A DNA stretch of 64,000 bases from Caryophanales bacterium (GTDB lineage: Bacteria > Bacillota > Bacilli > Bacillales > Amphibacillaceae). The DNA lies in contig JARIBO010000057.1 of NCBI GenBank assembly GCA_029257405.1, positions 42,068 to 106,067 of the forward strand, given 5' to 3'. Within the stretch, counting starts at the first letter, position 1; the number at the start of each line of letters is the position of its first letter. This document shows positions 8,047 to 17,084 of the stretch, piece after piece. The notes beneath the pieces are model-generated. The model was not told where the DNA came from and did not search any database. It saw only the letters and a program-made list of their open reading frames with translations. A program made the position numbers and the translations under genes.

Positions 8047-10380
8047 ATGATTTTTGCAGTCTTTGCGCCATTATTGGTTGCATTATTTATTCCTCAAGTT
8101 AGTAAAATAAAACATAAGATACATACAGGATATTTTGTTGCACTTGTTCCACTGTTTATTTTTGTTTATTTTATTCAATTTGTTGGTGAAGGATTTCAAC
8201 CTATTATGCAAACGATTAACTGGATACCATCGCTTGGTATAAACTTTGATTTTTATTTAGATGGTTTAAGTTTACTTTTTGTTTTGTTAATCAGTGGAAT
8301 TGGAACACTTGTTGTGTTGTATTCTATCTACTATCTTGATTACACAGAAAGACTTGGATCATTTTACGTATATTTATTAATGTTTATGACAGCAATGTTT
8401 GGAGTCGTTTTATCTGATAACGTATTTGTTTTATATTCTTTTTGGGAATTAACTTCAATATCGTCATTCCTTTTAATTGGTTATTGGCATTTTAACGAAC
8501 GCTCTAGATATGGTGCACTAAAATCTTTATTAATTACTATATTTGGTGGATTAAGTATGTTAGGTGGACTTATTTTACTATCAGTTATTACTAAAACAAC
8601 AAGTATACAAGAAATGATTACACAAACTGATTTTATTTTGAGTAGTAATTATTTACCTCTCATTCTTGTCTTCATTCTACTTGGTGCTTTTACTAAATCT
8701 GCACAGTTCCCTTTCCACATATGGTTGCCAGATGCGATGGAAGCTCCTACACCAGTTAGTGCTTATCTTCACTCTGCGACAATGGTTAAAGCAGGAATTT
8801 ATTTAGTAGCTAGATTTTCACCAATATTTTCAGGATTCGAATGGTTCTTTATTAGCGTGAGTATAATTGGAATCCTCACACTCTGTTGGGGATCATTTAT
8901 GGCAGTCCGTCAGACTGACTTAAAAGCAATTTTAGCTTACTCAACAATCAGTCAGCTAGGTATGATTATGGCAATGTTAGGTTTTGGAACAAAGGCTGCT
9001 ATATTCGCTGCTGTTTTCCACATTCTTAACCATGCTACTTTTAAAGGTAGTCTGTTTATGGTAGCTGGTATCATTGATTTAAAGACAGGTACACGTGATA
9101 TAAGGAAGCTAGGCGGATTATTTACATTGATGCCAATTACAGCAACACTCGCATTATTTGGGACATTTTCAATGGCCGGGGTTCCATTGCCTTTCTTAAA
9201 TGGTTTTTATAGTAAAGAAGCATTTTTTACTTCTACTTTATCTTTAAACGAAGGAAGTTTAGCGTTTACTAACTTTTTAGTTACAATCATACCTTATTTA
9301 GCAGTCTTAGGTAGCATTTTCACATTTGTTTATTCAATGTATTTATTCTTTGATGTCTTTATGAAAAAGGATAAAGCAAAAATTGACTTAAACAAAAAAT
9401 ACGAGCCTTCATTTGGTATGTTAATATCACCTTTAGTATTAGTTATAGGTGTTGTATTAATTGGTTTAATGCCTAATTTATTTAATTCAGGTTTTCTTGC
9501 TCACGCAGCAACAAGTATTAGTGGTGAAACAGACTTTGCCCAAATTTCTTATTGGCATGGGTTCAATACACCATTTATTATGTCTCTTACTGTTTTAGGT
9601 ATAGGTACTGTGCTCTATACATCGATGAACAAGTGGATGGGAATTTATTCTGTATTTCCCGGTAATCTCAGTTTTAACCGTGTATATGATTGGTTGCTTG
9701 CTAAAACAGATTCAGTTTCAGAAAAAATCACTCATTCTTATATGACTGGGTCACTCCGTACATATATGTCAATTATATTAGTAACTATGTTTATAGTTAC
9801 ATTTATTACGATGTATTTAACAAATGGTTTTGCAATAGATTTAACTGATTTAGCTGAAATTACTATACTGGAAATTGTTGTAGTCGCTTCTATTTTAATT
9901 GCTGCAATTGCAACGCTATATTCAAATAATAATGTTGCTGCAATATTAATTTTAGGTATTGTTGGTTATGGAGTAGCGATATTATTTGTAATTTACCGAG
10001 CTCCAGACATTGCATTAACTCAACTCGTTATTGAAACAGTTACCGTAGCTCTGTTTTTATTAACATTTTATCATTTCCCTAAATTAAAGAAACGTCAAGA
10101 GTCTGTTAAAACCAAATCTGTTAATTTAATTATTTCAGCAGGATTTGGATTGATGATGACATTAATTGGTATCTCTGCTGTTAGTAGTAATTGGTTTGAT
10201 AAGATATCAGATTACTTTATTGAAACGTCTCTACCTCTTGGTGGCGGAAGAAATATTGTAAATGTTATCTTAGTTGATATGCGTGGCGTTGATACTTTAT
10301 TTGAAATTACAGTTTTAGGTATCGCTGTCTTTGCCATTTATGGACTCATTAAATTAAGAAAAGATAAGGGGGATTTGTAA
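8047..10380 (+). CDS. mnhA: Na+/H+ antiporter subunit A (MnhA/MrpA)
   Basis: Largest subunit of the Mrp/Mnh cation/proton antiporter, homologous to complex I NuoL. It has 777 residues and about 20 membrane helices. The proton-antiporter core shows GAFTKSAQFPFHIWLP, PTPVSAYLHSATMVKAG and LAYSTISQLGMI. The C-terminal MrpA-specific part ends with GGGRNIVNVILVDMRG, which is the family's normal end, so the protein is complete and not fused to MnhB. First gene of the operon; ribosome site AAAGGGG at 8031-8038. Confidence 0.95.
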   Translation: MIFAVFAPLLVALFIPQVSKIKHKIHTGYFVALVPLFIFVYFIQFVGEGFQPIMQTINWIPSLGINFDFYLDGLSLLFVLLISGIGTLVVLYSIYYLDYTERLGSFYVYLLMFMTAMFGVVLSDNVFVLYSFWELTSISSFLLIGYWHFNERSRYGALKSLLITIFGGLSMLGGLILLSVITKTTSIQEMITQTDFILSSNYLPLILVFILLGAFTKSAQFPFHIWLPDAMEAPTPVSAYLHSATMVKAGIYLVARFSPIFSGFEWFFISVSIIGILTLCWGSFMAVRQTDLKAILAYSTISQLGMIMAMLGFGTKAAIFAAVFHILNHATFKGSLFMVAGIIDLKTGTRDIRKLGGLFTLMPITATLALFGTFSMAGVPLPFLNGFYSKEAFFTSTLSLNEGSLAFTNFLVTIIPYLAVLGSIFTFVYSMYLFFDVFMKKDKAKIDLNKKYEPSFGMLISPLVLVIGVVLIGLMPNLFNSGFLAHAATSISGETDFAQISYWHGFNTPFIMSLTVLGIGTVLYTSMNKWMGIYSVFPGNLSFNRVYDWLLAKTDSVSEKITHSYMTGSLRTYMSIILVTMFIVTFITMYLTNGFAIDLTDLAEITILEIVVVASILIAAIATLYSNNNVAAILILGIVGYGVAILFVIYRAPDIALTQLVIETVTVALFLLTFYHFPKLKKRQESVKTKSVNLIISAGFGLMMTLIGISAVSSNWFDKISDYFIETSLPLGGGRNIVNVILVDMRGVDTLFEITVLGIAVFAIYGLIKLRKDKGDL

Positions 10381-10381
10381 A

Positions 10382-10720
10382 ATGGAAATTATTATTTCGA
10401 TTTTAGCTGGATTGTTATTTTCTGTTGGTATTTATAATATACTACAAAAACAGTTATTAAGAATCGCTATTGGAACAGGACTAATTTCTCATGCTGCTCA
10501 CCTTTTTATTTTAACGATGGGAAAATTAAAGCGTGGTCAGCCCCCTATTATTCAAGAAGGTATTACAGAGTATACAGATCCATTACCGCAAGCTCTTATT
10601 TTAACATCTATCGTTATTAGTTTCGGTGTAACAAGTGTTATATTAGTTTTAGCTTATCGAACAATTAACGAAAATGATACAGATAATATTGAAGAATTAA
10701 GGGGTAACGACAATGACTAA
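10382..10720 (+). CDS. mnhC: Na+/H+ antiporter subunit C (MnhC/MrpC)
   Basis: 112-residue NuoK-like subunit with three membrane helices and the family segment GTGLISHAAHLFILTMG. It starts 2 bases after the mnhA stop, behind AAGGGGGA. In the usual order mnhB would lie between A and C; there is no room for it here. It overlaps mnhD by 8 bases. Confidence 0.94.
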   Translation: MEIIISILAGLLFSVGIYNILQKQLLRIAIGTGLISHAAHLFILTMGKLKRGQPPIIQEGITEYTDPLPQALILTSIVISFGVTSVILVLAYRTINENDTDNIEELRGNDND

Positions 10721-12188
10721 CTTAGCAATTTTACCAATTATCATTCCATTGTTTGCTGCAATAGTTTTAGCTTTTACTACAAAAAAAGTTAAAATATCTA
10801 GAGTTTTAGCTAAAGCATTTGCCGTAATCAATCTAATTATTGTTATATACATAACATATGAAGTATTTACGAATGGAAGTATTATTTTAGAAACAGGGAG
10901 TTGGAAGGCACCTTATGGAATCATTTTTGTTGCAGACATTTTTTCTATTGTAGTTGTCTTAACATCTAGTATTTTATCAACTGCCATTATCTTTTTTGCA
11001 ACGCGAACCGTTCCAGAAAAGAAAGAGATACACTACTTTTATGCTATGGTTTTCTTTTTAATTAGTGGTGTGTCTGGTGCTTTTTTAACAGGTGACTTAT
11101 TCAACTTGTTTGTGTTCTTTGAAGTATTACTTATGGCTTCTTATGGATTAATAACTTTAGGTGGCGATAAAGAACAACTGAGAGAATCACTTAAATATGT
11201 ATTAATTAATTTATTTTCATCGATTGTTTTTGTAACAACTGTTGCTTTTCTGTATTCAGTTGTTGGAACAGTTAACATGGCACAAATTGCTGAACGTGTT
11301 CATGAGGTAGAGCAACAAGGTATACTAACAGTTATCGGAATAGTTCTCTTCTTTGTCTTTGCAACAAAAGCTGCACTTTTCCCACTGTATTACTGGATGC
11401 CTAAATCATATGTTGTACCTAATCCAGTTGTTTCAGCACTCTTTGGTGCGTTACTCACTAAAGTTGGTATCTATTCGATTATTCGTGTATTTACTTTAAT
11501 ATTCATCTTTGAAACAGAATTAACGCATACTTTATTTTTATGGATCGCTGGTTTATCAATGATTTTTGGAGTGATTGGCGCCTTATCGACTAATGATATT
11601 AAAATGATTGTTGCCTATAACGTTATTCCTTCCATCGGGTTTATTTTATATGGACTTGCGATATTCAATCAAGACGCTCTAAGTGGTTCTATTTATTATT
11701 TGATTCATGATATGATAATAAAAGCAGCACTCTTCTTAATTGTAGGTGTCATCGTTTATGTAGCTGGTACATCTGATTTAAGGAAAATGGGAGGCTTAAT
11801 TCATAATTATCCTCTACTAGGATGGATATTATTCATTTCAGCATTTGTATTAGCTGGTATCCCTCCTTTAAGTGGTTTTATTGGCAAAATCCTCTTAATA
11901 AAAGGTTCTTTTGCAAATGACGAAATAGTAATTGTTGTTATTGCTCTTCTTTCCAGTTTACTTATTTTATATTCTATAATGAAGATATTTATTCAAGGAT
12001 TTTGGGGAGATAAACAAGAAAACTTGTCTAAAAAGTCAATTAAAGGTTTCTTATCACCTATCATTTTCTTATTATGTATTTCAATATTTTTAGGTGTTGG
12101 AGCAGAATGGGTATATCCAAATGTTGAATTAATCTCTGAATATTTATTAGATCCAGAAATATATATTAATTCAGTTTTAAAGGAGTAA
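10713..12188 (+). CDS. mnhD: Na+/H+ antiporter subunit D (MnhD/MrpD)
   Basis: 491-residue proton-pumping antiporter-like subunit (NuoM/NuoN type). Visible features include GDLFNLFVFFEVLLMASYGLI with the conserved Glu, a later TKAALFPLYYWMPKSY segment with the conserved Lys, and AYNVIPSIGFILYG. It uses the RBS AAGGGG and overlaps mnhC, so the two are translationally coupled. Confidence 0.95.
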   Translation: MTNLAILPIIIPLFAAIVLAFTTKKVKISRVLAKAFAVINLIIVIYITYEVFTNGSIILETGSWKAPYGIIFVADIFSIVVVLTSSILSTAIIFFATRTVPEKKEIHYFYAMVFFLISGVSGAFLTGDLFNLFVFFEVLLMASYGLITLGGDKEQLRESLKYVLINLFSSIVFVTTVAFLYSVVGTVNMAQIAERVHEVEQQGILTVIGIVLFFVFATKAALFPLYYWMPKSYVVPNPVVSALFGALLTKVGIYSIIRVFTLIFIFETELTHTLFLWIAGLSMIFGVIGALSTNDIKMIVAYNVIPSIGFILYGLAIFNQDALSGSIYYLIHDMIIKAALFLIVGVIVYVAGTSDLRKMGGLIHNYPLLGWILFISAFVLAGIPPLSGFIGKILLIKGSFANDEIVIVVIALLSSLLILYSIMKIFIQGFWGDKQENLSKKSIKGFLSPIIFLLCISIFLGVGAEWVYPNVELISEYLLDPEIYINSVLKE

Positions 12189-12194
12189 TCGACT

Positions 12195-12671
12195 ATGGCC
12201 TTTCAAATCGTCGTTAATTTAATTATCTCATTTATGTGGATGTTTTTAAGTGAAAGTTATACTTTAATAACTTTCACTTTAGGTTATATCGTAGGAATAT
12301 TATTACTGCTTATTTTAAATAGATTTTTCGCTGAACGTTTTTATCTTGAAAGATTATATAAAATTATTTTACTCTTTTATATTTTCATTAGAGAATTAAT
12401 ACTTTCAAATGTTGACGTAGTTAAATTAGTTTATGCTAAAAACCCTAATTTCGAACCTGGTATTTTTGCAATGCCGGTTGACCTTAAAAAGAACTGGGAA
12501 ATAACTTTACTTGCTAATTTAATTACACTGACACCTGGAACGTTATCAATCGCATTATCTGATGATAATTCTTATATCTTCATTCATGCGATGCATATTG
12601 ATGAAAAAGAGCAATCTATTTACGAAATAAAAAATACATTTGAAAAAGCGATTATGGAGGTAACAAAATGA
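12195..12671 (+). CDS. mnhE: Na+/H+ antiporter subunit E (MnhE/MrpE)
   Basis: 158-residue MrpE family protein with N-terminal membrane helices, then a cytoplasmic domain with the family segments LLANLITLTPGTLSIALSDD and IFIHAMHIDE. It follows mnhD by 6 bases behind AAAGGAG and overlaps mnhF by 4 bases. The subunit is needed for assembly or full activity in characterised Mrp systems. Confidence 0.93.
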   Translation: MAFQIVVNLIISFMWMFLSESYTLITFTLGYIVGILLLLILNRFFAERFYLERLYKIILLFYIFIRELILSNVDVVKLVYAKNPNFEPGIFAMPVDLKKNWEITLLANLITLTPGTLSIALSDDNSYIFIHAMHIDEKEQSIYEIKNTFEKAIMEVTK

Positions 12672-12979
12672 CTAGCTTGTTGAGTTTTCTTGATTCAACT
12701 TTACAGATTGTTACAGTTATTTGTTTATTGGGAATAGCACTTTCATTAATTTTATTAATTTATCGGGTAATCGCTGGACCTTCGAATCCTGATCGAGCTA
12801 TGGCTTTAGATGTTATCGGAGTTTGTTTAATGGCTGTTGCAGCATTAACATCTATTTTAGTTATTACAACAAAATTAACAGATGTTATTTTATTAATTGG
12901 TATTTTGTCATTCATTGGGACTTTAGCTTTGGCAAAATACATAGAAATGGGTGTTTTAATTGAGCGCGATGATGATTGA
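12668..12979 (+). CDS. mnhF: Na+/H+ antiporter subunit F (MnhF/MrpF)
   Basis: 103-residue protein with three membrane helices and the MrpF signature LIYRVIAGPSNPDRAMALDVIG. The start ATG follows GGAGG inside the end of mnhE. It overlaps mnhG by several bases. Confidence 0.93.
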   Translation: MTSLLSFLDSTLQIVTVICLLGIALSLILLIYRVIAGPSNPDRAMALDVIGVCLMAVAALTSILVITTKLTDVILLIGILSFIGTLALAKYIEMGVLIERDDD

Positions 12980-13346
12980 TTTAATTTCTGTTATTACGTA
13001 TATCTTAATCATTTTATTTTTGTTAATCGGAACGTTTTTTATCTTTTCGAGTGCGGTAGGTATTATCAGATTCCCAGGTGTTTTTACAAGACTTCACGCA
13101 GCTACAAAAGCTCCTACATTAGGTATTGCAAGTCTGTTAATTGGAACTTTCTTATTTTTATACGTTGCGCATGGATTATTAAGTGGTAAACTTTTATTAG
13201 CGATAATATTTATTTTACTTACGAGTCCCGTCGGTGGACATGTTTTATCGCGTGCTGCACATAAAAGTGGAGTCAAACCTTACTTAAGGCACAGAGAAGA
13301 TGAATATGAAGATTATATGAAAGAAAAAAATAAACCTGCTAAATAG
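12969..13346 (+). CDS. mnhG: Na+/H+ antiporter subunit G (MnhG/MrpG)
   Basis: Three-helix MrpG family subunit with the family segment GIIRFPGVFTRLHAATKAPTLGI and the conserved TSPVGGHVLSRAA, plus a charged C-terminal tail. The frame can start at TTG 12960 or at ATG 12969 or 12972, all inside the end of mnhF; I chose an ATG but the exact start is uncertain. It is the last gene of the operon and ends in a bidirectional terminator. Confidence 0.92.
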   Translation: MMIDLISVITYILIILFLLIGTFFIFSSAVGIIRFPGVFTRLHAATKAPTLGIASLLIGTFLFLYVAHGLLSGKLLLAIIFILLTSPVGGHVLSRAAHKSGVKPYLRHREDEYEDYMKEKNKPAK

Positions 13347-13360
13347 CAGGTTTATTTTTT
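13325..13360. terminator. bidirectional terminator between mnhG and mtnN
   Basis: 16-base inverted repeat (13325-13340 and 13345-13360) with loop AAAT and T tracts on both strands. It contains the stop codons of both convergent genes. Confidence 0.88.
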
Positions 13361-14047
13361 TATGTTGTCAATTGTTTCTATAATTACTTTTGCAGAATTA
13401 TTTGCTGCTTCTTTTAAAAATTGATCAAATGATATGGATGAATCTTTACCCGCAATATCAGATAAAGCTCTTATAACTACAAACGGGATATTGTAAGAAT
13501 AACAGATTTGAGCAACACTTGCAGCTTCCATTTCTACAGCTACGACTTCAGGGAAATTAGATTTAATATGTTCTACTTGGTCATCGCGACCAATAAACGA
13601 ATCTCCTGTTGCTATTATACCAATGTCAGCTGCAACGTTTAGTTTTGAAACACTAGCTTTTACTAAATTAATTAGTTTTTCATCAGCAATAAATGTCTCA
13701 GGCATTTGAGGAACTTGCCCTAGTTTATAATTAAATACTGTAGCATCAACATCATGATGAATGACTTCACTTGAAATAATAATGTCACCTACTGAATTAT
13801 TTTCTTTTAAACCACCTGCACTACCCGCATTAATAACAATTGATGGTTTAAATTTCTCAAGTAGTATCGTTGTTGATTTAGCAGCATTTACTTTTCCTAT
13901 ACCTGATTTTATAAGGACAACTTTTTTCGTTCCTAATTGTCCTAAATAAAAATCAATTCCAGAAATGTGTTGTTCAGTAACTTGAGTCATTTTTGATTTT
14001 AAGAGAGCTATTTCTTCATCCATAGCTCCAATAATTCCAATTACCAA
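13352..14047 (-). CDS. mtnN: MTA/SAH nucleosidase
   Basis: Cleaves 5'-methylthioadenosine and S-adenosylhomocysteine to adenine and a thio-sugar, as part of methionine recycling and quorum-signal precursor synthesis. At 231 residues it has the N-terminal IGIIGAMDEEIALLK with catalytic Glu12, NAGSAGGL, and VAVEMEAASVAQ plus ALSD near the C-terminus with the catalytic Asp. It lies directly downstream of yrrS, as in Staphylococcus. Confidence 0.96.
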   Translation of the reverse strand: MVIGIIGAMDEEIALLKSKMTQVTEQHISGIDFYLGQLGTKKVVLIKSGIGKVNAAKSTTILLEKFKPSIVINAGSAGGLKENNSVGDIIISSEVIHHDVDATVFNYKLGQVPQMPETFIADEKLINLVKASVSKLNVAADIGIIATGDSFIGRDDQVEHIKSNFPEVVAVEMEAASVAQICYSYNIPFVVIRALSDIAGKDSSISFDQFLKEAANNSAKVIIETIDNIKK

Positions 14048-14057
14048 TTTAATTCAC

Positions 14058-14717
14058 CTATTTCTTATCGTTCTTCTTTAAATGTTCTAATCTTTGAGTT
14101 TGCCAACCCTGATTATCAACCCATGTTAAATAAACTCGGTAAAATTCAGTTTCATCGCTATCTGATATAGTTGAAATTACTTTTTGATCACCATTATTTT
14201 CAACTCGCCATTCAACCATGTCATCTTCAGATACCCCTGTTACTTCACTGACTGCACTTTTTATTTCAATTCTATCTTGAGAACCATTTTGATAATTGGT
14301 TTTATGGGGACCTTTTTGACTTGTCCCACTTGGTGCCCAATCACCTACAAAAGCTTTAAGAACATTGGAGTCTTCTATTTTTTCAGATTCAATTTCTTTT
14401 AATGAATTACCTGAATTTTTTTCTTTCTTTTCCTTAGCTGCTTCTTCTTTTGCTTTTTTATCTTCTTCTTGTTTTATTTTTTCTTCTTCTTTTTCTTTTG
14501 CTTTTTTATCTTCTTCTTTTTCACTTACTTTTTGTTCTTCTAAAGAATTATCTTGATTACCGTCTGATTCTGCATTCTTATTTAATACAATTAAAGATAA
14601 AAGAATTGTAAGAAATAAAAAAGCTAGTGCAATAAAAATCATTAAATTACGGTTTATTCGACGTTTTCTTAGATGTCGATTAGATCGCGTCTTTAATTTG
14701 TTATCTACCATAACCAA
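14058..14717 (-). CDS. yrrS: YrrS family membrane protein (DUF1510)
   Basis: 219 residues: a short basic N-terminus, one transmembrane helix (about 24-46), a long Lys/Glu-rich, probably coiled linker (about 55-115), and a conserved extracellular C-terminal domain with FVGDWAPSGTSQKGPH and VYLTWVDNQGWQTQRL. This matches DUF1510 proteins encoded next to greA. In Bacillus YrrS has been linked to division and the penicillin-binding protein PbpI; no pbpI follows here. Function is not firmly established. Confidence 0.85.
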   Translation of the reverse strand: MVMVDNKLKTRSNRHLRKRRINRNLMIFIALAFLFLTILLSLIVLNKNAESDGNQDNSLEEQKVSEKEEDKKAKEKEEEKIKQEEDKKAKEEAAKEKKEKNSGNSLKEIESEKIEDSNVLKAFVGDWAPSGTSQKGPHKTNYQNGSQDRIEIKSAVSEVTGVSEDDMVEWRVENNGDQKVISTISDSDETEFYRVYLTWVDNQGWQTQRLEHLKKNDKK

Positions 14718-14739
14718 TCCTCCTAGGTAAAGATAGCTT

Positions 14740-15216
14740 TTATTCTACATCAATAATTTTAACTTTAAATTCTCCACCTGGTGAAGCAACCATAACTTCA
14801 GCGCCTTTTTCTTTACCAATTAGACTTTTAGCCATAGGTGAGTCATTCGATATTTTCCCTGCAAAAGGATCAGCTTCTGCACTCCCTACAATCGTATACG
14901 TTTCTTGCTCACCATCTGGTAATTCTTTAAATGTAACTGATTTCCCTAAATCTACTACGCCTTGATTTTTATTATCACTTTCAATAATAACAGCATAACG
15001 AATCATTTTTTCTACTTGAGCAATTCTAGTTTCAACAAACGCTTGCTCTTCTTTTGCCGAATCATACTCAGAGTTTTCCGATAAATCACCAAAATCTCTA
15101 GCTATTTTAATTCTTTCGACAACTTCTTTTCTTTTTACTGTTTTTAAATTGTGCAACTCTTCCTCTACTTTTGCTTTACCTTCTTCGGTCATATAAAATC
15201 TTTTTTCTTCTGACAT
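14740..15216 (-). CDS. greA: transcription elongation factor GreA
   Basis: 158 residues, the normal length. An N-terminal antiparallel coiled coil carries the acidic tip around [18 protein letters not shown] (about 47-64) that enters the RNA polymerase secondary channel and promotes transcript cleavage. The C-terminal FKBP-like domain includes [15 protein letters not shown]. In Bacillus udk and two U32 peptidase genes follow; here they are absent and the O-methyltransferase gene comes next upstream. Confidence 0.97.
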   Translation of the reverse strand: MSEEKRFYMTEEGKAKVEEELHNLKTVKRKEVVERIKIARDFGDLSENSEYDSAKEEQAFVETRIAQVEKMIRYAVIIESDNKNQGVVDLGKSVTFKELPDGEQETYTIVGSAEADPFAGKISNDSPMAKSLIGKEKGAEVMVASPGGEFKVKIIDVE

Positions 15217-15236
15217 TTTTTATTGCTCCTTTAATT

Positions 15237-15884
15237 TTATTTTTTTATACTAAATGCAATTCCATCGCCTACTGGAATAATTGATGTATCATATTTTTCG
15301 TTTTCCATTAACCATCTATTATAAGTGTTAATTTTTTCGCCTAGCTTTTGAAAACGTTTATGATCAGTTAATTTACCTGTCACATAACCTTTAAACAATA
15401 CATTATCAGTTAGGATAACACCTGAATTATTTTGTAACTTCATCGCATACTCGAAAAAGTTTTTGTACTGACCTTTAGCAGCGTCAATAAATATAAAATC
15501 ATAAGTTTCCTTTTGATTAATTAATTTTGGTAAAGAAATTAACGCATCCTCTGATATTAAATTTATATGATTATTTAATGAATAGTTAGCAATATTTTCT
15601 TTTGCTTTTAATATCATTTCTGGATCTCTTTCAAGTGTCGTTATTTTTGCTTCTGGGTATGCGTGATGCATAGATAATGCTGAATAGCCGATTGCAGTTC
15701 CTACTTCTAATATATTCTTAGGTTTAACTAATTTAATTAAATTAGTTATAAAATTCATACTAATTGGTTCAATTATTGGTACATGGTTATCTTTAGCGTA
15801 AGCAATCAATTCTTTTTCCCATAATGCTTGTTCTGGTAATATTTGATTCAAATATTCTTGGATTATTTTTAAATTATCATTCAT
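15237..15884 (-). CDS. yrrM: O-methyltransferase (YrrM/TrmR type)
   Basis: 215-residue class I SAM O-methyltransferase of the caffeoyl-CoA-like family. The SAM site is ILEVGTAIGYSALSM with the acidic residue in TLERDPEM, and the metal site includes FIDAAKGQY and LTDNVLFKG. The Bacillus homologue (TrmR) methylates hydroxyuridine in the tRNA wobble position, so a tRNA role is likely. It overlaps mltG by 8 bases. Confidence 0.88.
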   Translation of the reverse strand: MNDNLKIIQEYLNQILPEQALWEKELIAYAKDNHVPIIEPISMNFITNLIKLVKPKNILEVGTAIGYSALSMHHAYPEAKITTLERDPEMILKAKENIANYSLNNHINLISEDALISLPKLINQKETYDFIFIDAAKGQYKNFFEYAMKLQNNSGVILTDNVLFKGYVTGKLTDHKRFQKLGEKINTYNRWLMENEKYDTSIIPVGDGIAFSIKK

Positions 15885-16992
15885 TTTCCTTCAATTCACG
15901 CCATTCATGTTCATATTGTTTCTTTATTTTATTATGTTCTTCTAAAGTACTTGAATATAGAGTTTCTCCACTAGGTCTTGCATAAAAATAATCATTAGTA
16001 AAATCTTTACCTTCTGGTGTAATTACTGCTTGAATAGACTCTATACTAGGAGAGTCTATTGGACCTATTGGTAAACCTTCTACATAATAAGTATTATATG
16101 GTGATTTAACAGCAATATCTTCATAAGACATTAGCACTTTATGTTCACCTAATGCATAAGAAGCTGTTATATCACTTTGGATTTTCATATCTGCATTTAA
16201 ACGATTGAGAAACACTTGAGAAATCTTAGGTCGATCCTCATCGAATTTTGATTCACGTTCTACAATTGAGGCTAAGGTTAATAACTCATGAACAGAAAAA
16301 TCAATTTCTTTATCTAGAAGTTCTTCTTGGACATGTTTATTTGTTCTCTCGACCATCGATTTAATTATATCTTTGATTTCAGGATCTTCTTCGAAATATT
16401 CATAAGTTGATGCATAAAGATATCCTTCTAACGGGTACCTTAAATCTTCATTCAAAATTTCATTTGTAATTGTATTAGGATAAAGTTTTTTTAATTCATT
16501 AATGAATTCTTTATTTTCAGCGACTTTGATAAATTCTTTTTTTGTAAAATCAAATTTCTTTGCATATAATTCTGCAATTTCTTCTAGTGATTTACCTTCA
16601 GGTATTGTAACTTTATGAATTGCTTCATTAATTAATTTACCACTTTGTAATTCTTCAATTACTTTATCGATTGTTTGGGATGGAGAAAATTCATAGTTAC
16701 CTGCTTGAAAATCACTTTTGTTTTTCAATTTAACATAAACACTAAAAATTTTCGCATTTTTTATAATGTTATTCTCTTCTAAGATTTTAGCTATACTAGA
16801 AGTGGAAGACCCTAAAGGTATTTCTATTTCTACAGTCGAAGTATCATTTTTATCTACTGGCTTTAATCCCGAACTGATATAGATATAACTGAATAAAAGT
16901 ATGATTACAATAAACAATACAAGACTAGATATAATAAAAAAAGATCTTTTTCTAACAATATAAGATTCTTCTGGTTCACTTTTATTTGACAC
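15877..16992 (-). CDS. mltG: endolytic murein transglycosylase MltG
   Basis: Membrane-anchored peptidoglycan glycan-strand terminase. 371 residues: cytoplasmic tail, one transmembrane helix (about 18-40), a LysM-like segment (VTIPEGKSLEEIAELYA) and the YceG catalytic domain with catalytic Glu245 in ASIVERESK. The start is GTG at 16992 behind AAAGGAGG. A long hairpin separates it from yrzB upstream. Confidence 0.94.
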   Translation of the reverse strand: MSNKSEPEESYIVRKRSFFIISSLVLFIVIILLFSYIYISSGLKPVDKNDTSTVEIEIPLGSSTSSIAKILEENNIIKNAKIFSVYVKLKNKSDFQAGNYEFSPSQTIDKVIEELQSGKLINEAIHKVTIPEGKSLEEIAELYAKKFDFTKKEFIKVAENKEFINELKKLYPNTITNEILNEDLRYPLEGYLYASTYEYFEEDPEIKDIIKSMVERTNKHVQEELLDKEIDFSVHELLTLASIVERESKFDEDRPKISQVFLNRLNADMKIQSDITASYALGEHKVLMSYEDIAVKSPYNTYYVEGLPIGPIDSPSIESIQAVITPEGKDFTNDYFYARPSGETLYSSTLEEHNKIKKQYEHEWRELKENE

Positions 16993-17038
16993 ACCTTGGC
17001 CTCCTTTCTATATTTTTTAATTTTAGAAAGCTCTTATT

Positions 17039-17082
17039 AACAAATGATAAGAATGGTATAAATACCATTCTTATCATTTGTT
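17039..17082 (-). repeat. perfect intercistronic hairpin without a U tract
   Basis: Two 21-base arms (17039-17059 and 17062-17082) form a perfect inverted repeat just after the yrzB stop codon. No T run follows on the minus strand, so it looks more like an mRNA processing or stability element, or a weak terminator, than a standard intrinsic terminator. Confidence 0.7.
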
Positions 17083-17084
17083 TA

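Noticed and set aside
9800..10380. MnhB fused to the C-terminus of MnhA
   Set aside because: The C-terminal part is the ordinary MrpA end (GGGRNIVNVILVDMRG), and the length is that of normal MrpA.
14365..14556. Plus-strand ORF opposite yrrS, rich in Ser and Phe
   Set aside because: It is the antisense of the Lys/Glu-rich linker of yrrS and has no ribosome site. Similar antisense frames in aspS, ruvB and mreB were left out for the same reason.
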